Shown here one piece after another: positions 1-8,127 of a DNA stretch of 64,000 bases. The translations under genes were made by a program, and so were the position numbers. The DNA comes from an uncultured Rhodobacter sp. (GTDB lineage: Bacteria > Pseudomonadota > Alphaproteobacteria > Rhodobacterales > Rhodobacteraceae). The stretch lies in assembly GCA_945952585.1 (NCBI GenBank), contig CAMFII010000002.1, positions 186,001-250,000 of the forward strand, given 5' to 3'. The notes beneath the pieces were generated by a model that saw only the letters and a list, made by a program, of their open reading frames with translations, had not been told where the DNA came from and did no database searches. How positions within the stretch are numbered: the stretch's first letter is position 1; every line of letters starts with the position of its first letter.

Positions 1-1678
1 TGTTGGTGATCCAGTACAGCACCAGGCCCGAGGCGAAGCCGCCCAGCATGAACATGAAGATCCACGGCATCCAGGCAAAGATCGCCGCCTGTGCCGCATC
101 GGCGGGGGCCGGGTTCAGTTTCTGCTGGAACCACATCGAGATGCCGAGAAGGATCGGCAGCGCACCGATGAAGATCGTGGCCAGCAGGGTGCCGTGGGCC
201 GGCGCGGCCCAGGGCAGCAGGCCGAACAGGTTGAACAGCGACGACGGATCGGGCGCCGAAAGGTCCTTGAGCCAGCCGAAGAACGGCGCGTGGCGCAGTT
301 CCAGCGTGACGAAGATCACCTTGTAGAGCGAGAAGAAGATCGGGATCTGGATCAGCACCGGCAGGCAGCCGGCCGCCGGGTTGACCTTCTTCTCCTTGTA
401 AAGCGCCATCATGTCGCGCTGCATCATGGCCTTGTCGTCGCCGGCCCGTTCCTTCAGCTTCTCGATTTCGGGCTGAAGTTCCTTCATCCGGGCCATCGAG
501 GCGTAGGATTTCCACGCAAGCGGCAGGACGATGATCTTCAGCACCAGCGTCAGGGCCATGATCGCCAGGCCCATGTTGCCAATGATCCCGTGCAGGGCGT
601 GCAGGACGCGGAAGATCGGCTTGGTCAGGAAGTAGAACCAGCCCCAGTCGATCGAGTCGATGAAGCCATGGACGCCCTGTTCATTCTGGTAGTAGCGCAG
701 GGTTTCCCATTCCTTGGCCCCGGCGAACAGACGCGAGGCATTCTCGGCCGTGGCGCCGGGCGCGACGGTGACCGGCTGGTTGCGGACCGTCGTGCGGAAG
801 ATATCGCTTTCGGCCAGGTGCTTGGTCACCGCGGTAAAGGGCTGACCATCGGCGGGAATCAGGATCGTCTGCCAGTAATGGCCGGTGAAGCCGATCCAGC
901 CGTTCTGTGTCACCTCGATGCTTTCGGCCGGGCCACCCTCGGCCGGGATCAACGGAAGCTTCGCGACATCCTTGTATCGCGTCTCTTCCAGCTTGCCGTC
1001 GGCCATGCGCACCACGCCTTCATGCAGGACGAAGAAGTTCTGCGCATCGCTCGGGATGCCGTGACGGTCGATCACGCCGTAGGGGTAGAGGGTGACCGGA
1101 GCCGCGGAATTGTTCTGCACCCCTTGCGTGACCGAGAACATGTAGTTGTCGTCGATCGCGAAGGTGCGGGTGAAGACAAGGCCCTTGCCATTGTCCCAGG
1201 ACAGGGTGACGGGCGCCCCGGGGGACAGCGTCGAACCAGCGGTCTGGGTCCAGACGGTGTTCGGGCCCGGCAGGTCCGTCGAGGCGACGGAGCCGTCGGA
1301 TTCCCAGCCGTAGCGCGCATAATAGGACTCTTTCTCGCCCACGGGAGTGAGCAGGCGCACAAGCGGCGATTCCGGGTCGATGGTGACGCGGTAATCCTTG
1401 AGCAGCAGGTCGTCGATCCGGCCGCCGGTCAGCGCGATCGAGCCGGACACCCGCGGGGTGTCGATCGAAATGCGCGCGGTTTCCGCGGCCGCGGGTTCGG
1501 TCGCTTCGCTGGAGGTAGAGGCGGTGGCCGCAGGGGCCGTGGTCGTGGCTTCGGTCGCCGCGGCCGGGGTCTGCGGCGCCGGTTGGGTTTCGGGCGGCGG
1601 GAAGATCAGGAACCAGCCCAGGATCACCAGGAAGCTGAGCACTGTCGCGAGGATGAGGTTCTTGTTCTGATCGTCCAT
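1..1678 (-). CDS. yidC: Membrane protein insertase YidC (3' end outside window)
   Basis: YidC/Oxa1-family insertase that folds and inserts inner-membrane proteins, alone or with SecYEG. The leftward frame opens with a 'MDDQNKNLILA' start followed by one transmembrane helix, an Ala/Thr/Glu-rich linker and the large periplasmic beta-domain of Gram-negative YidC. The C-terminal membrane core is recognisable from segments such as 'AWKSYASMARMKELQPEIE' and 'GCLPVLIQIPIFFSLYKV'. About 559 residues are visible and the frame runs off the left edge at 'VLYWITN', so only the last few dozen residues should be missing. It belongs to the rpmH-rnpA-yidD-yidC neighbourhood conserved in many bacteria, although here ttcA and two other genes lie in between. 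Confidence 0.97.
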   Translation of the reverse strand, partial: MDDQNKNLILATVLSFLVILGWFLIFPPPETQPAPQTPAAATEATTTAPAATASTSSEATEPAAAETARISIDTPRVSGSIALTGGRIDDLLLKDYRVTIDPESPLVRLLTPVGEKESYYARYGWESDGSVASTDLPGPNTVWTQTAGSTLSPGAPVTLSWDNGKGLVFTRTFAIDDNYMFSVTQGVQNNSAAPVTLYPYGVIDRHGIPSDAQNFFVLHEGVVRMADGKLEETRYKDVAKLPLIPAEGGPAESIEVTQNGWIGFTGHYWQTILIPADGQPFTAVTKHLAESDIFRTTVRNQPVTVAPGATAENASRLFAGAKEWETLRYYQNEQGVHGFIDSIDWGWFYFLTKPIFRVLHALHGIIGNMGLAIMALTLVLKIIVLPLAWKSYASMARMKELQPEIEKLKERAGDDKAMMQRDMMALYKEKKVNPAAGCLPVLIQIPIFFSLYKVIFVTLELRHAPFFGWLKDLSAPDPSSLFNLFGLLPWAAPAHGTLLATIFIGALPILLGISMWFQQKLNPAPADAAQAAIFAWMPWIFMFMLGGFASGLVLYWITN

Positions 1679-1794
1679 CTGGACCACCACCGTTCCGTCA
1701 GAAAAGGGTCAGGCGGTGCTTCAACAGATGGGTCGTCCAAGGTCAAGCGGATTCCCGGATGAAGGCTTTGTTCGGCAGCGGCCCGCCGGACCTG

Positions 1795-3324
1795 TCAGGC
1801 GCTGCGGTGGCCCAGTCGAGGCGGTATTCCAAGCCGCCCGGCGTGGCTGCGGATCCAGTCGGTCGTCGCGTCGAAATCCATCGGCCGTGCGATGGCAAAG
1901 CCCTGCACATGGCGGCAGCCAAGCTGGGCGAGCATGGTGTGTTCGCCCGCGCTTTCGACGCCCTCCGCCAGCGTGTCGATTCCCAGCCGGTCCGCCATCG
2001 ACAGGATCGCGGCGATCATCTTCTGCTGCTCGCGGTCGGTATCGACCCGGGTGACAAGGCTCCGGTCGATCTTGATCCGGCGCACGCCGAAGCGGCGGAT
2101 GTTGGTGATCGAGGCGTGACCGGTGCCGAAATCATCCAGGTCGATGTTGCAGCCAAGCCGAGCCAACGCGGCGATGTTCTGCACCGTCACGTCATCGTCG
2201 GTGCGGGTGACCACGGTTTCCAGGATCTCGACCGTCAGGCGGCTGCTTGCCAGATCGAAGCGGTCAAGTTCCCATTTGATCCGCTCGGGCAGCCGCGGGT
2301 TTTGCAGTTCTGACCCGGAGAAGTTGACCGAGATGCAGGGAACGGCCAGGCCGGCCTTGTCCCATCGCGATAGCGAGGTCAGGGCATGGAACATCATGAC
2401 TTCGCCCAGCCGCTCGGCCAGACCCGCCTCTTCGATGGCGGGCAGGAACTCTGCCGGCGACAGGATGCCACGCTCGGGATGGTGCCAGCGCGCGAGTGTC
2501 TCAAGCCCGGTCAACTCGCCGGTATCGGTCGAGATCTGCGGCTGGAAATGCGGACGGATCTGGCCTTCATCCAGCGCCGCCTCCAGCAGGTCGCGCCGCG
2601 CCTCGCGGTCGGCGCGGGTGCGGGCCATGTCGGGCGAGAAGCTGCGGATGGCCCCGGGGCCATTGCGCAGCGCCTCGTCCGCGGCGACTTGCGCGGCGTC
2701 GAGCATGGCGCGGCCGGTTTCCTGCGGCGCACGCGAGACCAGGCAGAAGCCGACCGAACAGGTGACGTAGATCTGTGCCCCCTCGACCGCCATCGGGGCG
2801 CCGATGGCCGTTTGTAGCCGCCCCGCCACCTGAACCAGCGTTTCGAGGTCGAGCCGGCGCACGGGCCCAAGCGCGACCGCGAGACCGCCGCCTTCCAGCC
2901 GGGCGACCGTGTCACCCTGGCGCAGCGCGGTGCAGATGCGTTCGGCCGAGCGTTGCAGCATCTCGGCCTGGACAGCGCGGCCGTGACGGTCAAGGAAACG
3001 GTCGGCCTCGTCGAATTGCAGGACGAGGCAGGCGGTGGTCAGGCCGGAGGCACGGCCCTGGCGCAAGACGGCGTCGAGGGCCGCGGTGATATCGGCGCGC
3101 AGGCCGACCTCGCCCAAGGCGGCGGCGGGGGCTGGCGCCTGGCTGAAGGCGCCGGTCATCACGAAGATCATTGGCAGGCCAAGGGCAAGCAAGATCAGCG
3201 TCCCTTCGCCCCCCAGCCAGAAACCGGCAAGCGTGAGGGCTGGCAGGAAGATCATCACTTCGGGCCGACGCAGCATGCCGTTGATCCGCACCATGCCGCG
3301 CTGGAAGTCGCTCAGTTCCACCAT
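1795..3324 (-). CDS. Degenerate GGDEF / probably active EAL-domain protein
   Basis: Probable cyclic-di-GMP phosphodiesterase (509 aa). The N-terminus has two hydrophobic helices (about residues 23-58). A GGDEF-like domain (about 75-235) follows in which the signature is 'LEGGG' (143-147), so diguanylate cyclase activity is unlikely. The EAL domain (about 245-500) keeps what catalysis normally needs: 'ETL' at 275-277 in place of EAL with the metal-binding Glu retained, Asn334, the 'EILET' motif ending at 370, the 'DLDDFGTG' loop at 395-402, a 'KID' lysine and a later 'EGVES' glutamate. It lies between yidC and ttcA on the same strand with gaps of 116 and 75 bp. The degenerate GGDEF could act as a GTP-sensing module, as in some hybrid proteins, but that is inference. 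Confidence 0.9.
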   Translation of the reverse strand: MVELSDFQRGMVRINGMLRRPEVMIFLPALTLAGFWLGGEGTLILLALGLPMIFVMTGAFSQAPAPAAALGEVGLRADITAALDAVLRQGRASGLTTACLVLQFDEADRFLDRHGRAVQAEMLQRSAERICTALRQGDTVARLEGGGLAVALGPVRRLDLETLVQVAGRLQTAIGAPMAVEGAQIYVTCSVGFCLVSRAPQETGRAMLDAAQVAADEALRNGPGAIRSFSPDMARTRADREARRDLLEAALDEGQIRPHFQPQISTDTGELTGLETLARWHHPERGILSPAEFLPAIEEAGLAERLGEVMMFHALTSLSRWDKAGLAVPCISVNFSGSELQNPRLPERIKWELDRFDLASSRLTVEILETVVTRTDDDVTVQNIAALARLGCNIDLDDFGTGHASITNIRRFGVRRIKIDRSLVTRVDTDREQQKMIAAILSMADRLGIDTLAEGVESAGEHTMLAQLGCRHVQGFAIARPMDFDATTDWIRSHAGRLGIPPRLGHRSA

Positions 3325-3399
3325 CTGCCCCGGGCCCCCGTCGCCGCGGGCGATCCGGTGCCCGCAGGAGGAAACTAGGCAGACAGGCTGATCGGATTG

Positions 3400-4275
3400 T
3401 TAATCCTCGCCCCGAAGTTGCGGAGGATTTTCACGATCTCCTGCCATAGGCGAGCCGAGCTGAAGGCCGGCGAAGTCGAAGAGGCCGGGGTCGAGCAGAT
3501 GTGAGGGCCGCGTGTTCATCAGCGAGCGGAACATCACCTGGCGGCGGCCGGGGTTGCGCGCCTCCCACCCGTCGAGGATCTGCTTGACCTGCTGGCGCTG
3601 AAGCCCCTCCTGGCTGCCGCAGAGGTCGCAGGGGATGATCGGATAATCCATGTCACGGGCGAAACGCTCGCAGTCCGCCTCGGCGACGAAGGCAAGCGGG
3701 CGATAGACAAAGAGGTCGCCATCCTCGTTCACCAGCTTCGGCGGCATGGTGGCCAGCCGCCCGCCGTGGAACAGGTTCATGAAAAAGGTCTCGAGGATGT
3801 CGTCGCGGTGATGGCCAAGAACGACGGCCGAGCAGCCTTCCTCGCGCGCGATCCGGTAGAGGTTGCCGCGGCGCAGGCGCGAGCAGAGCGAGCAGTAGGT
3901 CCGACCCTGCGGGATCTTGTCGACCACGATCGAATAGGTGTCGGCATATTCGATGCGGTGCGGAATCTGCATCCGTGTCAGGAACTCGGGCAGGACGGTC
4001 GCGGGAAAACCCGGCTGGCCCTGGTCAAGGTTGCAGGCGAGCAGGTCAACCGGCAGCAGCCCGCGCCACTGGAGTTCGGTCAGCACGGCGAGCAGCGTGT
4101 AGCTGTCCTTGCCGCCCGACAGGCAGACCAGCCAGCGCGCGCCGCGTTCGACCATGCCATAGGTCTCGATCGCCTCGCGGACCTCGCGCACGAGCCGCTT
4201 GCGGAGTTTCTTGAACTCGGTCGTGTCGGGCGCGCCGCGCAGGATCGGCGGCAGATCGTCGGTTTCGTCGAACAT
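3400..4275 (-). CDS. ttcA: tRNA 2-thiocytidine(32) synthetase TtcA
   Basis: ATP-dependent, iron-sulfur-containing enzyme that thiolates cytidine 32 in some tRNAs. The PP-loop 'SGGKDS' is at residues 53-58, the first Cys pair 'CSLC' at 128-131 and the second 'CDLC' at 216-219, as in the TtcA family. Length is 291 aa with the start at the 'MFDETDD' ATG. A longer frame reaching 4485 would cross the divergent lipoprotein gene and adds a non-homologous basic stretch, so the shorter start is chosen. The gene is divergent from the DUF3833 gene with a 78-bp gap. Confidence 0.95.
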   Translation of the reverse strand: MFDETDDLPPILRGAPDTTEFKKLRKRLVREVREAIETYGMVERGARWLVCLSGGKDSYTLLAVLTELQWRGLLPVDLLACNLDQGQPGFPATVLPEFLTRMQIPHRIEYADTYSIVVDKIPQGRTYCSLCSRLRRGNLYRIAREEGCSAVVLGHHRDDILETFFMNLFHGGRLATMPPKLVNEDGDLFVYRPLAFVAEADCERFARDMDYPIIPCDLCGSQEGLQRQQVKQILDGWEARNPGRRQVMFRSLMNTRPSHLLDPGLFDFAGLQLGSPMAGDRENPPQLRGED

Positions 4276-4353
4276 GGGGCTTTTCCGCGGGCAGGGCATC
4301 CGGTCGGCGTCTCCGCGCGTATACGGCAGGACAACAATCGGGGGAAGGGCGCG

Positions 4354-4881
4354 ATGCGCTGGATGATCCTTGCCGCGTTTCTGGTTCTGGGGGCGTGCTC
4401 TGGCCGCCCGGGGCCGACCGATCCGCTTCTGAGCGATCGCAAGCTGAACCTGGAGGAGTTCTTTGACGGGCGCGTCATCGCCCACGGCCAGTTCCAGGAT
4501 GTGTTTGGCGAGGTGCGGCGGCGCTTTGTCGTGACCATCGACGGCGACTGGCAGCCGAAGTCCCAGACCCTGACGCTGGACGAGAACTTCGTCTACGAGG
4601 ACGGGTCGAAGGAAAACCGCAAGTGGACGCTGACCAAGACCGGGCCGGACAGCTGGCAGGGGACAGCGCCCGGTGTCTTGGGCGTGGCGAGCGGGGTCGA
4701 GCGCGGCGATACCTTCAACTGGACCTACCGGATCGACCTGCCTGTGCCGGACGGAACCCTGCGGGTGGGTTTCGATGACTGGATGTGGCTTCTGACCGAG
4801 GATCGCCTGATGAACATCGCCTACATGCGCAAGGCCGGGGTCCGGATCGGACAGGTCACGATCTTTTTCGAAAAGGACTGA
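4354..4881 (+). CDS. DUF3833 family lipoprotein
   Basis: Predicted outer- or inner-membrane lipoprotein of 175 aa. A short N-terminal hydrophobic segment ends in a lipobox-like 'VLGAC'. The body matches the DUF3833 style ('[19 protein letters not shown]', later '[10 protein letters not shown]' and '[11 protein letters not shown]'), a family of unknown function that looks lipocalin-like. The ATG at 4354 follows a purine-rich 'gggggaaggg'. It is the only rightward gene inside the otherwise leftward rpmH-to-yidC block, and its stop codon abuts the yidD stop (TGATCA). Function is not known. Confidence 0.88.
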   Translation: MRWMILAAFLVLGACSGRPGPTDPLLSDRKLNLEEFFDGRVIAHGQFQDVFGEVRRRFVVTIDGDWQPKSQTLTLDENFVYEDGSKENRKWTLTKTGPDSWQGTAPGVLGVASGVERGDTFNWTYRIDLPVPDGTLRVGFDDWMWLLTEDRLMNIAYMRKAGVRIGQVTIFFEKD

Positions 4882-5109
4882 TCACTCCTTCTCCGGCACC
4901 GGGTCATAGCCCGAGCCGCCCCAGGGATGGCAGCGGCCGATGCGGCGGGCGGCGAGCCAGCCGCCCTTCAGCGCGCCGTGTTTCTCCAGCGCCTCGAGCG
5001 CATAGGCCGAGCAGGTGGGCTGGTAGCGGCAGCCATGCCCGACCCACGGGGACAGGACCAGCCGATAGGCGCGGACGGGCAGGGCGACGAGATGGGCGAG
5101 CGGGGTCAT
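4882..5109 (-). CDS. yidD: Membrane protein insertion efficiency factor YidD
   Basis: Small (75 aa) amphipathic protein that improves YidC-dependent insertion. The family hallmarks are visible: a hydrophobic N-terminus, '[18 protein letters not shown]' and the '[13 protein letters not shown]' ending. Its ATG overlaps the rnpA stop by 4 bases (ATGA), so the two are translationally coupled. Confidence 0.96.
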   Translation of the reverse strand: MTPLAHLVALPVRAYRLVLSPWVGHGCRYQPTCSAYALEALEKHGALKGGWLAARRIGRCHPWGGSGYDPVPEKE

Positions 5110-5522
5110 CGGGCCTTTTCCGCGTGGATACGGGACAGGGCCTGAGATAGGTCGTTCAGAAGGTCACTGTAAGGGCGGCTGACCGTCGCATCCGGGCGGC
5201 CGACCAGCACATAGTCCCAGCCCGGCTTGCCGCCCTTGGGCAGGATGGCGCGGGCCACTTCGCGCAGGCGGCGCCGCGCGCGGTTGCGGGTGACGGAGTT
5301 GCCGACCTTCTTGGAGCAGGTGAAACCCACCCGGATCGTCGGGCTGTCATCGCCGCGGCGGCGGGCCTGCAGCAGAAAGCCCGGCATCGCCTGACGCCGG
5401 GCCTGGGCCGCGCGGAGGAAATCTGCGCGCTTGGCGATGACCTCAAGACAAACGGAAACCGCCGGGGGCGGCAGGGCGGCCCCGGCATTGCTGCCCGTGG
5501 CCCCGGCCTCCGGCGGTGTCAT
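5106..5522 (-). CDS. rnpA: Ribonuclease P protein component
   Basis: Protein subunit of RNase P, which matures the 5' ends of tRNAs. The RNR-type motif is present as '[16 protein letters not shown]', preceded by '[12 protein letters not shown]', giving the basic RNA-binding face of the family. The product is 138 aa from the ATG at 5522. The N-terminal 20 residues (Ala/Gly/Pro-rich) are poorly conserved, so a later start near the '[12 protein letters not shown]' segment is possible. It lies 32 bp downstream of rpmH and overlaps yidD by 4 bases. Confidence 0.93.
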   Translation of the reverse strand: MTPPEAGATGSNAGAALPPPAVSVCLEVIAKRADFLRAAQARRQAMPGFLLQARRRGDDSPTIRVGFTCSKKVGNSVTRNRARRRLREVARAILPKGGKPGWDYVLVGRPDATVSRPYSDLLNDLSQALSRIHAEKAR

Positions 5523-5554
5523 GTCGTGTGACCTTGCGAGAGGTTCGCGGCCGA

Positions 5555-5689
5555 TCAGGCCGACAGAACCTTGCGGCCCTTGGCGCGACGCGCGGCCAGA
5601 ACCAGGCGGCCGCCTTTGGTCGCCATGCGGGCGCGGAAACCGTGGCGCCGCTTGCGGACCAGGTTCGAGGGTTGATACGTGCGCTTCAT
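5555..5689 (-). CDS. rpmH: 50S ribosomal protein L34
   Basis: The 44-residue protein starts '[19 protein letters not shown]' and ends '[10 protein letters not shown]', unmistakably L34. It is the first gene of the leftward rpmH-rnpA-yidD unit, preceded by a good sigma-70-type promoter about 70-100 bp upstream. Confidence 0.98.
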   Translation of the reverse strand: MKRTYQPSNLVRKRRHGFRARMATKGGRLVLAARRAKGRKVLSA

Positions 5690-5759
5690 CGCGGCTCTCC
5701 AATTCTTCCGGGCAACCCGAACCGCGAAGGATTCGAGGGCGCCCCCATTCGAAGCCCGT

Positions 5760-5788
5760 CCTTTACGGGCGACCTGTGCCCAAGTCAA
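5760..5788 (-). promoter_or_regulatory. Predicted sigma-70 promoter of rpmH-rnpA-yidD
   Basis: Read leftward, a -35 box TTGACT (5788-5783) and a -10 box TAAAGG (5765-5760) are separated by 17 bp. They lie 71-99 bp upstream of the rpmH ATG, in the divergent gap between rpmH and the TVP38 gene. Confidence 0.6.
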
Positions 5789-5920
5789 TTCCGCCAAGCG
5801 GGTTTTTCTTCCGGAATCTGCGCCGGAACTCGGCCGACGCGGCGGCGGTGCGAAAACTCTCCTGTCCCGCGTGGGGGCACGTGCTAGGTCTTGGCCCGAA
5901 GGACTGCGGGTGGCGAACGG

Positions 5921-6664
5921 ATGGCGTTGGGCGGAAGGGCGGAGGGCAAGACGCGCGGGGCAGGGCGCCCCTGGCGCCGCCTGCCGATCGTTCTGATCGG
6001 CATCGCCGCCGTGATTGCCGCGATCTTCTTTCGGGACGATCTGACCCTCAAGGCGCTGTCCGAGCATCATGCCGACCTTCTTGCCTATCGGGATGCGCAT
6101 TACGCCCGGGCGGTCGTGGTTTTCATGCTGACCTATACTGCTATCGTCACACTCAGCCTGCCCGGGGCGACCGTGGCGACGCTGACCGGCGGGTTTCTGT
6201 TCGGTGCTTTTCCGGGGGTGCTCTACAACCTGGTTTCGGCGACCTGCGGCGCGATCCTGATCTTTCTCGCGGCCCGGTCCGGATTCGGGGAAAGCCTGCG
6301 CGGGCGGATCACGTCGGGTGGCGGCAGGGCGGCGCAGTTGATGGAAGGGATCCGGGAGAACGAGCTTTCGGTCCTGTTCCTGATGCGGCTGACGCCCGTC
6401 GTGCCGTTCTTTCTTGCGAATCTCATCCCCTCGGTCATGGGGGTCAGCCTATCGCGGTTCGCTTTCACCACCTTCTTCGGCATCATTCCGGGCGCGTTGC
6501 TGCTGACCGGGTTCGGAGCCGGGCTGGGCGAGGTTCTGGCGGCAGGGGCTGTGCCGGACCTTGGGGCGCTCAAGAGCTGGAGGGCGATCCTGCCGGGGAT
6601 CGGCCTTGCGGTCCTGGCGGCGCTGCCGATCCTGATCCGGTTGTGGCGCGGAAGGAGACTTTGA
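5921..6664 (+). CDS. TVP38/TMEM64 family inner-membrane protein
   Basis: Polytopic membrane protein (247 aa from the ATG at 5921; an upstream TTG at 5891 is less likely). It has the VTT/SNARE-associated Golgi domain layout: an N-terminal helix ('[17 protein letters not shown]'), then '[18 protein letters not shown]', the conserved '[20 protein letters not shown]' re-entrant-like region and a C-terminal helix. Bacterial members are proposed lipid scramblases or transporters, but the substrate is unknown. The stop codon is 2 bp before the start of a MerA/Lpd-like flavoprotein, a pairing seen in many bacteria, so the two probably act together at the membrane. Confidence 0.9.
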   Translation: MALGGRAEGKTRGAGRPWRRLPIVLIGIAAVIAAIFFRDDLTLKALSEHHADLLAYRDAHYARAVVVFMLTYTAIVTLSLPGATVATLTGGFLFGAFPGVLYNLVSATCGAILIFLAARSGFGESLRGRITSGGGRAAQLMEGIRENELSVLFLMRLTPVVPFFLANLIPSVMGVSLSRFAFTTFFGIIPGALLLTGFGAGLGEVLAAGAVPDLGALKSWRAILPGIGLAVLAALPILIRLWRGRRL

Positions 6665-6666
6665 CT

Positions 6667-8082
6667 GTGGACGAAATCAGGACCGACCTTTGCGTGATCG
6701 GTGCCGGTTCGGGCGGCCTGTCCGTCGCGGCGGGCGCGGTGCAGATGGGGGCGCGCGTGGTGCTGATCGAGGCGGCCGAGATGGGCGGCGACTGCCTGAA
6801 CCACGGCTGCGTCCCGTCCAAGGCGCTGATCGCGGCGGCGAAGGCGGCACACGCGATGACGGCAGGGGCCAGGTTCGGAATCCGGCCGGTCGCACCGAGG
6901 GTCGATTTCGCGGCGGTGAAGGATCATGTCGCGCAGGTCATCGCCGCTATCGCGCCGGTCGACAGCCAGGAGCGGTTCGAGGGGCTGGGCGTGCGGGTGA
7001 TCCGCGCCCATGCCCGCTTCGTCGCGCCTGATGTGGTCGAGGCCGGGGGGCAGCGCATTCGCGCCCGGCGCTTCGTGATCGCCACCGGGTCGCGGCCGCG
7101 CCTCCCGCCGGTCCCGGGGCTGACGGACGGGCCTTATCTGACCAATGAAACCATTTTTCCGCTGCGGGAGAAGCCGGAGCATCTGCTGATTCTGGGGGCC
7201 GGTCCGATCGGCATCGAACTCGCGCAGGCGCATCGGCGGTTTGGCTGCCGGGTGACTGTGGTCGATGCAGGGACGGCCCTGCAGCGGGACGATCCCGAGT
7301 TGGCGGCGGTGGTGCTGGCTGCGCTGGGCGCGGAAGGGGTGGAAATCGTGACCGAGGCCAAGGTCGGCTCGGTTGACTGGTCAGACGGGGTCGCCCTGCG
7401 CCTTGAGGATGGGCGGATCCTGAGGGGCAGCCATCTGCTGGTGGCGACGGGGCGCGCCGTTTCCTTCGAGGGGATGGACCTTGGCGCGGCGAAGATCGCG
7501 CATGACGACCGGGGCGTGACGGTCGATGCGCGGCTTCGCAGCTCGAACCGGCGGGTCTTTGCGGTGGGCGATGCGGCGGGGCAGGGGCAGTTCACCCACC
7601 TTGCGGGCTATCACGCCGGCATCGTCATCCGCCAGGCGGTGCTTGGTCTGCCGGCAAAGGTGCGGACCGATCACATCCCCCGCGTGACCTATGCCGATCC
7701 GGAACTGGCCCAGGTCGGTCTGACCGAGGCCGAGGCCCGCAAGACCCATGGCGACCGGGTCGAAGTCCTGCGCTGGTCCTTCCACGACAACGACCGCGCG
7801 CAAGCCGAGCACCGGACCGAGGGTCTGGTCAAGCTGGTGGCGGTGAGGGGACGGGTGATCGGCGCGGGCATCGTCGGCGCGCAAGCGGGTGAGTTGATCG
7901 GCCTTTGGGCGCTCGTCGTGTCCAGCCGGATCAAGCTGTCGGCGGTCGCGGGCATGGTCCTGCCCTATCCGACGCTGTCTGAGGTGTCGAAACGTGCGGC
8001 GGGGGCCTATTTCTCGCCCAAGCTCTTTGATAATCCTGCGTTGCGGCAGGTCGTGCGGCTGGTGCAGCGTGTCCTGCCATAG
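6667..8082 (+). CDS. MerA/Lpd-like FAD-dependent pyridine nucleotide-disulfide oxidoreductase
   Basis: Class I flavoprotein disulfide reductase of 471 aa. The FAD-binding 'GAGSGG' is at 12-17, the redox-active disulfide 'CLNHGC' at Cys43/Cys48, a second Rossmann 'GAGPIG' binds NAD(P)H, and 'VFAVGDAA' closes the FAD site. In the C-terminal interface domain the catalytic His of dihydrolipoamide dehydrogenase (HPTLSE) is replaced by Tyr434 ('PYPTLSE'), so true lipoamide dehydrogenase activity is unlikely. There is no N-terminal heavy-metal-binding domain and no C-terminal Cys pair, so mercuric reduction is also doubtful. GTG at 6667 is chosen because 'ggaagga' lies 8 bp upstream; a TTG at 6661 overlaps the previous stop. 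Co-transcribed with the TVP38 gene. Confidence 0.9.
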   Translation: MDEIRTDLCVIGAGSGGLSVAAGAVQMGARVVLIEAAEMGGDCLNHGCVPSKALIAAAKAAHAMTAGARFGIRPVAPRVDFAAVKDHVAQVIAAIAPVDSQERFEGLGVRVIRAHARFVAPDVVEAGGQRIRARRFVIATGSRPRLPPVPGLTDGPYLTNETIFPLREKPEHLLILGAGPIGIELAQAHRRFGCRVTVVDAGTALQRDDPELAAVVLAALGAEGVEIVTEAKVGSVDWSDGVALRLEDGRILRGSHLLVATGRAVSFEGMDLGAAKIAHDDRGVTVDARLRSSNRRVFAVGDAAGQGQFTHLAGYHAGIVIRQAVLGLPAKVRTDHIPRVTYADPELAQVGLTEAEARKTHGDRVEVLRWSFHDNDRAQAEHRTEGLVKLVAVRGRVIGAGIVGAQAGELIGLWALVVSSRIKLSAVAGMVLPYPTLSEVSKRAAGAYFSPKLFDNPALRQVVRLVQRVLP

Positions 8083-8127
8083 TCTTCGTCTATTGCGGCG
8101 AGGGCGCGGCGGAAGGGTTGGCACTGG

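Noticed and set aside
5431-8082. Single 883-codon frame starting inside the rnpA region and ending at the flavoprotein stop
   Set aside because: Only the last 471 codons match a protein family; the first part overlaps rpmH, rnpA and the TVP38 gene in other frames.
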